From contig FR901933.1 of NCBI GenBank assembly GCA_000438255.1, positions 1-18,395 on the forward strand: 18,395 nucleotides of DNA. Reading direction: 5' to 3'. The translations under genes and the position numbers were made by a program. The DNA comes from Clostridium sp. CAG:389. GTDB lineage: Bacteria > Bacillota > Clostridia > TANB77 > CAG-508. This document shows, piece after piece, positions 7,891 through 13,775 of this stretch. Under the pieces are notes generated by a model. The model did not search any database and was not told the origin of the DNA. It saw nothing but the letters and a program-made list of their open reading frames with translations. Numbering within the stretch: position 1 is the first letter of the stretch; every line of letters starts with the position of its first letter.

Positions 7891-10176
7891 ATGGAAAATT
7901 TAGATGAGAAACTATACCAAGACTATAAAAATGGTGAAAAAGAAGCATTTGAGCACTTATATAACAAATACAAGAACAAAATTCAATACTTTATAAATAA
8001 CATAATAAAAGACAAAGAAAAAGCAGAAGATATAGCACAAGAAACATTCATATATGTATTACAGCATCCCAAAAGAGATGGATACAGTTTCAAATACTAT
8101 ATATATTTAGTCGCTAAAAGTAGAGCAATAAATTATATAAACACGGAAAAAAATAGAAACGAAATAAATGAAAAATATCTATCAAAAGAGGAAACAGTTG
8201 AAAATGACATATATGAAATAGTAGCAAAAAAAGAAAGGCAAAAAGAAATTATAGATGCAATAAATCAACTTGACGATAAATACAAAAATGCAATTTACTT
8301 AGTCAATATAGAAGGTCTATCATATAAGGAAACGGCTCGAATTTTAGATGAATCAGTTTCCAATATAAAAACAATTATTCATAGAGGAAAGAAAGAACTA
8401 AGAAAAATTCTAATAGAAAGAGGATATGTTGAAATGAATAAAGTTATAAAGACATTAGTAGCAGTAATTTGTAGTGTTGTAATATTGTCAGGAATAGTAT
8501 ATGCAGCTAAAAATAAAATTGATTTTTCAAAATTTGGATTTTTAAAAGTTGACGAAAATTATTCTGATAGTGCAACAATTGTAAATAAAAGTATAGAAAA
8601 TGAATATATGAATATAACATTAGAAAGTGTTGGAGGAGATAATTCTTATATAATTGTAGAATACACAATTAATTTTAAAGATAAAGCAATTCAAGAATTT
8701 GAACCAATAATATATAATCAAAATACAGGATATAATATTGGAATAGCAAGTAAAGTTAATATTAATGATGAAGAACAAAATACCAATATTATGAAAGTGT
8801 TTAATAAAATATCAGACTCTGAATATCAATATGTACAGATAATTAACATTATGGATAATGAGGAAAAAGAATTTAATTTAGATATTTATTTAGATACTTT
8901 TTATGTTGGAACTTCTTATAATACCGCTTCTAATAAAGTTTATATTGATAAAAAAATAAGTACTAAAATATCAAGACAAGAAAACAAAAATTTTGAAGAA
9001 AAAGAGCAAGTATTAGATGATAACAAAAAAGTTGTAATAGAAGATGTTGAAAATACTAAATTTGAAACATTTATAAAAGGAAAATATGTAAAAGAAGGTA
9101 TAACTTGGGAAGAATATCAAAATGTTAATATGGAGTATAGCAGTTTTTTAGTTTCAACAGATAATGGAGAGAAAATACAAAGCATTATATATCAAGGCGA
9201 TGCTATTGGAATAGATAGATATGTTAAGAATTCAGATAATGAATATGAAAAAATTGAAGATTATAGTACTATAAAAAATAGTGATATTGTAAAGGTAGAA
9301 GAACATTTCTTAATTCTTTTAGGAAGACAAGAAAATATTAACAATTTATTGGTTACTCCAACAGAAACTAAACTTTATAATGATAGAACAGATGAAGAAG
9401 AAAGAATGTATAAAAAAACAACATGGTATCAGGTAAAACCAGGAAAAACTCAATATACAGCTAGAAGTACATTAGGAGGAACTTTAACTATTAATAATAT
9501 AACTGTTGATAATGATTATATAACCTTTTACTATGACATAAATGGCTATATTGGAGATGAAACATTAGTACTAGTAAGAGATAAAAGTGTTGATGATATT
9601 AATTATTTTTATGCAACAAATGAATATAAGAAGGATGTAAATGGAGAAGAAAACAAAATTGAATTTTCACTTAAAGATGAACCTAGAAGCGGATTAAATA
9701 CGTATAAGATTTCTTTAAAAAACATAGATAATTTAGAATTTACATTGTTATTTGGCTCTAATACTAAAATTATAGGAGAACCTTTTAAAATTTCTATTCC
9801 AGATAGAGATAATGATGATTTGAAGTTTAAAAATATAGAGATTAGTGATTGTAATTTTGATAGAGAAGATGCAATTATGTATTTGAATGATGATATATCT
9901 GGTGTAATATTTGATAATATTATAATTACAGATTCAAACATGCAGGTTAAAGGTAAAACTAGTACAATTGTTGAAAATATAACTGATATGAATAAAGAAA
10001 CTGTTTTTATAACTGATGACAGTGGCAAAAAATATTATAATTTTAGTTCTTCCGTTAATAGTAATGAATTTACAATGTATTTTAAAATCAATAAGAAACT
10101 ATTGAAAAAAGATAAATTATATATTAATGTTCTAAAAGATGGTAAGATAAGTACAAGTGAATTAATAAGAAAATAA
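7891..10176 (+). CDS. ECF sigma factor fused to a transmembrane DUF4179-like anti-sigma/sensor region
   Basis: A single 761-residue frame joins two normally separate proteins. The start at 7891 (MENLDEKLY) is set by AAAGGA 8 bases upstream; an in-frame ATG at 7861 has no ribosome binding site. Residues ~17-85 are sigma-70 region 2, with AEDIAQETFIYVL at 45-57. Residues ~116-172 are region 4, with the helix-turn-helix SYKETARILDESVSNIK and HRGKKELRK. A hydrophobic helix follows at about 184-206. Everything after it should be outside the cell. Residues 207-~265 resemble DUF4179 (pattern VNKSIENEYMNITLE, then VEYTI), a domain common in membrane anti-sigma partners of Clostridia and Bacilli. A second, similar beta-rich unit begins near the segment LTINNITVDNDYITFYYDI. 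Inferred role: a membrane-tethered sigma factor that must be cleaved or rearranged to act. Domain calls are firm for sigma, moderate for DUF4179. Confidence 0.85.
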   Translation: MENLDEKLYQDYKNGEKEAFEHLYNKYKNKIQYFINNIIKDKEKAEDIAQETFIYVLQHPKRDGYSFKYYIYLVAKSRAINYINTEKNRNEINEKYLSKEETVENDIYEIVAKKERQKEIIDAINQLDDKYKNAIYLVNIEGLSYKETARILDESVSNIKTIIHRGKKELRKILIERGYVEMNKVIKTLVAVICSVVILSGIVYAAKNKIDFSKFGFLKVDENYSDSATIVNKSIENEYMNITLESVGGDNSYIIVEYTINFKDKAIQEFEPIIYNQNTGYNIGIASKVNINDEEQNTNIMKVFNKISDSEYQYVQIINIMDNEEKEFNLDIYLDTFYVGTSYNTASNKVYIDKKISTKISRQENKNFEEKEQVLDDNKKVVIEDVENTKFETFIKGKYVKEGITWEEYQNVNMEYSSFLVSTDNGEKIQSIIYQGDAIGIDRYVKNSDNEYEKIEDYSTIKNSDIVKVEEHFLILLGRQENINNLLVTPTETKLYNDRTDEEERMYKKTTWYQVKPGKTQYTARSTLGGTLTINNITVDNDYITFYYDINGYIGDETLVLVRDKSVDDINYFYATNEYKKDVNGEENKIEFSLKDEPRSGLNTYKISLKNIDNLEFTLLFGSNTKIIGEPFKISIPDRDNDDLKFKNIEISDCNFDREDAIMYLNDDISGVIFDNIIITDSNMQVKGKTSTIVENITDMNKETVFITDDSGKKYYNFSSSVNSNEFTMYFKINKKLLKKDKLYINVLKDGKISTSELIRK

Positions 10177-10177
10177 T

Positions 10178-10210
10178 AAAAAGGCACATTTATAAAAGTG
10201 TGTCTTTTTT
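10178..10210. terminator. Terminator between the sigma fusion and the Xre gene
   Basis: AAAAAGGCACAT (10178-10189) pairs with GTGTGTCTTTTT (10198-10209) over 12 bp, including G-T pairs, followed by more T residues. The A-run on the other side lets it work for the minus-strand Xre gene, whose stop codon lies within it. Confidence 0.75.
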
Positions 10211-10429
10211 ATTTTTTTCTCTTGGATATGGTTTTTGAATATTTGTTAATCCAGCAATATAGTCTAATGATGTATTATAATATTTTGCATAATAAATTAA
10301 AGTATCTAATGGAATAATTCTTTCTTCTTTTTCATATCTGATATATGAATTTTTGGCTATATATCCTATTTTGGCACATTGAGCTTGTGTTAGTTCATGG
10401 TCTTCTCTTAAATCTTTTAATCTTAACAT
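10190..10429 (-). CDS. Small Xre-family transcriptional regulator
   Basis: A 79-residue DNA-binding protein that is almost entirely one HTH_3 (Cro/C1) domain. It has LKDLREDHELTQAQCAK at about residues 4-20, a recognition helix with AKNSYIRYEKEER, and a closing helix ending TSLDYIAGLT near 62. A short basic tail follows (PREKNKK). The start at 10429 has AGGAG 8 bases upstream; a longer in-frame start at 10480 would run through the promoter. The gene is divergent from the pilin-like GLUG gene. The shared intergenic region holds three copies of a CCATATGG-centred palindrome that overlap both promoters. It is therefore probably an autorepressor that also controls the surface protein. The effector is unknown: there is no extra ligand domain. 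Confidence 0.88.
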   Translation of the reverse strand: MLRLKDLREDHELTQAQCAKIGYIAKNSYIRYEKEERIIPLDTLIYYAKYYNTSLDYIAGLTNIQKPYPREKNKKDTLL

Positions 10430-10448
10430 ATTTCTCACTCCTGACAAT

Positions 10449-10477
10449 ATTATACAAAATACACCATTTGGTGTTGA
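10449..10477 (-). promoter_or_regulatory. Promoter of the Xre gene
   Basis: On the minus strand, a perfect TATAAT (complement of 10449-10454) lies 17 bases downstream of TCAACA (complement of 10472-10477, 4 of 6). Operator 1 lies in its spacer, as expected for negative autoregulation. Confidence 0.6.
10461..10474. promoter_or_regulatory. Operator 1 (ACACCATTTGGTGT)
   Basis: A 14-base near-palindrome, imperfect only at the centre, in the spacer of the Xre promoter and touching the -35 of the forward promoter. It is the first of three related sites, the probable target of the adjacent Xre protein. Confidence 0.7.
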
Positions 10478-10502
10478 CAAAATACCCCATATGGTGTAAT
10501 AT
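10474..10502 (+). promoter_or_regulatory. Promoter of the pilin-like GLUG gene
   Basis: A perfect TTGACA at 10474-10479, then 17 bases, then TAATAT (10497-10502, 4 of 6). Operator 2 fills most of the spacer, and operator 3 lies at the expected transcription start. Confidence 0.6.
10484..10497. promoter_or_regulatory. Operator 2 (ACCCCATATGGTGT)
   Basis: A second copy of the palindrome, with centre CCATATGG, 23 bases from operator 1 centre to centre. It is between the -35 and -10 of the forward promoter, so binding would block the GLUG gene. Confidence 0.72.
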
Positions 10503-10510
10503 ACTAATGT

Positions 10511-10524
10511 ACTCCATATGGGGT
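10511..10524. promoter_or_regulatory. Operator 3 (ACTCCATATGGGGT)
   Basis: The third copy of the palindrome, 27 bases from operator 2, just downstream of the forward -10 and upstream of the AAAGGAGAT ribosome binding site at 10538-10546. Confidence 0.72.
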
Positions 10525-10552
10525 ATAGATATTATACAAAGGAGATAAAAAT

Positions 10553-12454
10553 ATGAAAAACAAAGGAATAACATTAGTAGCATTAGTATTGACAATTATA
10601 ATCTTGTTAATACTATCTGGAATTGCCATATCATCATTAACAAATACAGGATTATTAAAAAATGCAAGTATGGCATCTAACAAATATAAAATAAGTCAAA
10701 TAGAAGAAAAAATGAAATTAGCAAAATTAGAATTAGAGATGTCTTCTGAAAATAAGTCTATAAAAGATGTTTTTATTAAAAATGGAACAATCAATGAAGA
10801 ACAAGCAGATGAAGGATTAATTAATTTTAATGATAGTTCAATTTTTATAACTAATTTTGAAGGGTTACAAAAATTATCCAATATGGCTAAAAGTGGAGAG
10901 GATTTTTCTAATAAATACGTATATATCATAAATAATATTGATTGCTATAATTCTTTTGATATTGAAAGTAGAGAACTTCAAAAAGGAGAAAATTTTGAAC
11001 CAATATTAAATTTTAATGGCTCATTTGATGGAAATGATTATATAATAAAAAATTTATATATAAAGACCGAAACAAATGGTGCAGCATTAATATCTAAACT
11101 GAATGAAGGAGGGACGGTTAAAAACTTAATTATAGATAATTCATATATAGATGGAAACAAAGAGATAGGCTGTATTGTGGGAAAGAATTATGGGACAATT
11201 TCAAAATGCATTTCACAAAACTCAAAAATAATTGGAAATGGAGATACTCATGGAACTTTTATAGGTGGAATTTGTGGATATAATCTTTTAAATGGAAAAA
11301 TAATGAATTGTGTTAATAAAAGTGAAATAATATCGAAATATAAATTATGTGGAGGTATATGTGGGTATAGCTTAGAAGGAAACATATCAGATTGTGTTAA
11401 TTATGGAAAAGTAACAGGAAGTGCACAAGTTGGAGGAATAGTAGGAGATTCAGAAGGAAAACAAAACAATATTGTTTTTGTTAGAGATTGTACTAATTAT
11501 GGAGAGATAAATGAAAAACATGATTCTGAACAAATAATGGGATATGTAGGGGGAATTGTTGGATGTAATTATAAATGGTCAGAAATAAATAATTGCATAA
11601 ATAAGGCAAATGTAAATGGAACATCTGCTTCAATAGGAGGAATTGCTGGTATAAATCATTATAATATAAAAAAATGTTATAATGAAGGGAAAATAGAATC
11701 AAAAAGAACAGAAATTATTTCTGCTACAAGATGGCTATATCTTGGTGGTATCTGTGGATATAATTCTGGAAATATAGAACAGTGCGGAAATCTTGGAGAA
11801 GTTAAATCAAATTATAATATAGAAGATGACTCAGATGGTGTATATGTTGGAGGTATATCTGGAGTTATTACTGTTAGTAATAGCAAAGATGTTTTTGATA
11901 GTGTTAAAATAAGTAAATGCTATAATTATGGAATTATTAACGGGCAGAAATATATTGGGGGAATAACAGGTAGAGTTAGCACTAATTCTAATATTGAATA
12001 TTGCTTTAATAATGGAAAAATTATTGGAGATGATAAAGTAGGTGGAATTACTGGTACACTTCCTAATAATAATACAAAAATTTGCAGTTGTTATAATTTC
12101 GGAGAAATCAGTGGCAATAGTAATTTTGGGGGAGTATGCGGAATTGTAGGATCCTATGTAGAAAATTCATATTCTATTGGAAAAATAGATTATGATAATT
12201 CTTCTAATTATTATGGTACTTTATTTGGTGCGATATGGACAGGAGCTAATTGCGTGAATTGTTATTATCTTGATATTATTTGTGATAAGGGTGTTGGCTA
12301 TGAACAGACATCTGGGTTAGCAAACTCTGTTATCGGAAAATCAGAAGAAGAGTTAAAAAAATTAGCGGAAATTTTAGGTGAAGCATATTCACAAGATTAT
12401 GATAATATAAACAATGGTTATCCATATTTGAAAGAAAATATCCCTATAAAATAA
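10553..12454 (+). CDS. Exported GLUG-repeat protein with a pilin-like N-terminus
   Basis: A 633-residue protein that is probably displayed outside the cell. The N-terminus has a short basic stretch, then Gly5, then ITLVALVLTIIILLILSGIA, which matches the clostridial type IV pilin-like leader. The usual Glu at position 5 of the mature form is Ala here. A charged helix follows (about 45-65), as in pilins. A linker leads to a repeat region, residues 205-530, of at least eleven GLUG turns (GGI-G followed by C-N-G patterns), predicted to stack as a beta-solenoid. The C-terminus, with DNINNGYPYL, is typical of GLUG proteins. There is no LPXTG anchor. AAAGGAGAT precedes the ATG. It is transcribed alone, between Xre operators and a strong terminator. 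Adhesion or surface display is inferred, not shown. Confidence 0.85.
   Translation: MKNKGITLVALVLTIIILLILSGIAISSLTNTGLLKNASMASNKYKISQIEEKMKLAKLELEMSSENKSIKDVFIKNGTINEEQADEGLINFNDSSIFITNFEGLQKLSNMAKSGEDFSNKYVYIINNIDCYNSFDIESRELQKGENFEPILNFNGSFDGNDYIIKNLYIKTETNGAALISKLNEGGTVKNLIIDNSYIDGNKEIGCIVGKNYGTISKCISQNSKIIGNGDTHGTFIGGICGYNLLNGKIMNCVNKSEIISKYKLCGGICGYSLEGNISDCVNYGKVTGSAQVGGIVGDSEGKQNNIVFVRDCTNYGEINEKHDSEQIMGYVGGIVGCNYKWSEINNCINKANVNGTSASIGGIAGINHYNIKKCYNEGKIESKRTEIISATRWLYLGGICGYNSGNIEQCGNLGEVKSNYNIEDDSDGVYVGGISGVITVSNSKDVFDSVKISKCYNYGIINGQKYIGGITGRVSTNSNIEYCFNNGKIIGDDKVGGITGTLPNNNTKICSCYNFGEISGNSNFGGVCGIVGSYVENSYSIGKIDYDNSSNYYGTLFGAIWTGANCVNCYYLDIICDKGVGYEQTSGLANSVIGKSEEELKKLAEILGEAYSQDYDNINNGYPYLKENIPIK
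11165..12142 (+). repeat. Eleven-copy GLUG protein-repeat region
   Basis: Within the pilin-like protein the hexapeptide pattern (I/V/L)GG(I/V)xG recurs at residues 205, 237, 266, 293, 332, 361, 397, 432, 468, 496 and 525. Most copies are followed 10-20 residues later by CxN and then a glycine. Spacing varies from 27 to 39 residues. The DNA copies are diverged, so this is an old protein repeat rather than a recent tandem duplication. Confidence 0.85.
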
Positions 12455-12484
12455 AGAACACGTCAAAAAGATGTGTTCTTTTTT
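12453..12484 (+). terminator. Rho-independent terminator of the GLUG gene
   Basis: AAAGAACACGTC (12453-12464) pairs with GATGTGTTCTTT (12470-12481), with one G-T pair and the loop AAAAA, followed by a T-run to 12484. It overlaps the stop codon. Confidence 0.88.
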
Positions 12485-12588
12485 AATTGGAACAGATGAA
12501 ACGACTGTAAAAAATATACATGTTTAGCTTTTTGTGATAAGGTTATTGTGAAAAATAAATACGAACAAAAATAAAATTTTAGATAGTA

Positions 12589-12640
12589 AAAAATAGCAAT
12601 ATTAGGAAAGTTTTTGTTTTTTCCTAATATTGTTATTTTT
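12589..12640 (-). terminator. Strong terminator of the dipicolinate synthase gene
   Basis: A 21-bp stem (12589-12609 with 12620-12640, a single G-T pair, core CAATATTAGGAAA) with a loop of about 10 bases. Read on the minus strand it ends in six T residues. The A/T-rich arms also let it act on the plus strand. The ~100 bases between the two terminators here (12485-12588) hold no feature I can support. Confidence 0.85.
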
Positions 12641-13224
12641 TAAAGTAATATAGGCTGAATTTGTTCATTATCAAGAGCGGATTCAATTGTTTTTATAAGA
12701 TAATCAAAATCAAAAACAACAGAACGTGGTTTGGTTATAGGATTATCTTGTTTAAAAGGAACAAAATAATAATTTTTTCTATTAAGTAAAGTACCAATAT
12801 TAGAAGCATTAGCACTTAGAGCGTTGTTTGTAGAAGGGGCAATAACAACAGGCAAATTATTTCTTAAATGTGATTTAACAGCCATAGTAGCAGGTGTATC
12901 AATAATATCATTAGCAAGTTTAGCCATAGTATTACCAGAACATGGTGCTACAACCATAATATCAGTTAAATGCTTTGGACCTATTGGCTCTGCATCTTGT
13001 ATAGTATGGATAATTTTTTTACCAGTAATATCTTCAATTTCATTTATAAAATCTTCGGCTTTTCCAAATTTGGTATCTAAATTATATGCATTATATGACA
13101 TAATTGGAATGACCTCAGAACCCATTTTCACTAAATCTTTTATTTTAGGAATTGTTTTACTAAAAGTACAGAAAGAACCTGTTAAAACAAATCCTATTTT
13201 TTTATGTTCTAATTCCAAAATCAA
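12640..13224 (-). CDS. spoVFB: Dipicolinate synthase subunit B
   Basis: This is the flavoprotein-like subunit of the enzyme that makes dipicolinic acid from dihydrodipicolinate in the mother cell for loading into the spore. The protein has 194 residues and matches SpoVFB along its whole length. GFVLTGSFCTF is at 11-21, VVAPCSGNTMAKLAN at 91-105, RNNLPVVIAPSTNNALS at 121-137, FVPFKQDNP at 154-162, and the family's QPIL(V/L) tail at the end. The start is TTG: AGGAGG (complement of 13230-13235) lies 5 bases upstream of the TTG at 13224. TTGs at 13227 (2 bases) and 13218 (11 bases) are less well spaced. In Bacillus the gene follows spoVFA; here it stands alone, divergent from spoIIID, and no A subunit is in the window. 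Confidence 0.92.
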   Translation of the reverse strand: MILELEHKKIGFVLTGSFCTFSKTIPKIKDLVKMGSEVIPIMSYNAYNLDTKFGKAEDFINEIEDITGKKIIHTIQDAEPIGPKHLTDIMVVAPCSGNTMAKLANDIIDTPATMAVKSHLRNNLPVVIAPSTNNALSANASNIGTLLNRKNYYFVPFKQDNPITKPRSVVFDFDYLIKTIESALDNEQIQPILL

Positions 13225-13252
13225 CAAAACCTCCTTTCATTCGACATTTATA

Positions 13253-13279
13253 TATTATATGAGACAAAAAAATTTTTGA
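13253..13279 (-). promoter_or_regulatory. Candidate sigma-K promoter of spoVFB
   Basis: On the minus strand, CATATAATA (complement of 13253-13261) fits the sigma-K -10 pattern CATANNNTA exactly. A C lies 16 bases upstream (complement of 13278), but it is preceded by T rather than A, so the -35 is weak. The B. subtilis spoVF operon is sigma-K dependent, which supports the reading. Confidence 0.5.
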
Positions 13280-13298
13280 TTTATTTAACTGGAAAAAC

Positions 13299-13327
13299 TT
13301 GTAAATTATAAAATGCAATGATATAAT
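13299..13327 (+). promoter_or_regulatory. Promoter of spoIIID
   Basis: TTGTAA (13299-13304, 4 of 6) and a perfect TATAAT (13322-13327) with 17-base spacing, 35 bases before the start. It looks like a sigma-A promoter. A sigma-E -10 (CATACANT) is only weakly matched by CATAAAGC at 13328-13335. Confidence 0.5.
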
Positions 13328-13361
13328 CATAAAGCATTAAATTTTGAAGGAGGACCTATAT

Positions 13362-13628
13362 ATGCAAACAGTAAAAGAAAGAATCGAACAAAGGACTCTA
13401 GATGAGGCAAATTACATTATTGCCAACAAAACTACTGTACGTGCAACTGCACAAGCATATGATAAAGTCTCAAAATCTACGGTACATAAGGATTTGACAG
13501 AACGGTTAGAGGACATATCTAAGTCGTTATACGACGAAGTACAAATGATTTTAAATAAAAACAAGGAAGAAAGAGCTATGAGGGGAGGTATGTCTACAAG
13601 ACAAAAGTATTTAGATATGAAGAAATAA
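13362..13628 (+). CDS. spoIIID: Sporulation transcriptional regulator SpoIIID
   Basis: A small DNA-binding protein that acts in the mother cell after engulfment begins, activating and repressing sigma-E and sigma-K genes. The 88-residue protein carries the near-invariant SpoIIID block: TTVRATAQAYDKVSKSTVHK at 24-43, followed by DLTERL at 44-49. The downstream RGGMSTRQKY at 74-83 matches the family's RGGxAT-K-KY. GGAGG lies about 8 bases before the ATG at 13362. The in-frame ATG at 13344 lies upstream of that site. Length is close to the Bacillus protein (93). It is monocistronic, divergent from spoVFB, and followed by a terminator. SpoIIID is known to affect late mother-cell genes, so control of its neighbour is possible. 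Confidence 0.95.
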   Translation: MQTVKERIEQRTLDEANYIIANKTTVRATAQAYDKVSKSTVHKDLTERLEDISKSLYDEVQMILNKNKEERAMRGGMSTRQKYLDMKK

Positions 13629-13643
13629 TTTTCTTTATTATTC

Positions 13644-13684
13644 CAGGAGCGGTGTTTTAGGGTATTTTAAGCACCGTCCTTTTT
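13644..13684 (+). terminator. Rho-independent terminator of spoIIID
   Basis: AGGAGCGGTG pairs with CACCGTCCT with one bulged G, extended inward by T-A and T-G pairs, and followed by TTTTT. It is GC-rich for this region, so it should be strong. Confidence 0.85.
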
Positions 13685-13775
13685 ATTACAATTTTTATAA
13701 AATAAATATAGCCAACAGATTAATAATATGATAAAATTCAAACATAAAAGAAAAACAAAAGAAAGGATGATAAAA

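Noticed and set aside
9609..10028. Minus-strand open frame of 139 codons inside the sigma fusion gene
   Set aside because: A mirror of an AT-rich real gene; no start signals, and the composition is that of a shadow frame.
11165..12142. Repeats resembling a CRISPR or satellite array
   Set aside because: The repetition is at protein level (GLUG) within an open frame, with diverged DNA and irregular spacing.
12562..12566. CGAAC half-site as a possible LexA box
   Set aside because: There is no matching right half and no gene start near it.
12824..13279. Long plus-strand open frame opposite spoVFB
   Set aside because: It is the complement of a clear SpoVFB gene, has no ribosome binding site, and its product resembles no family.
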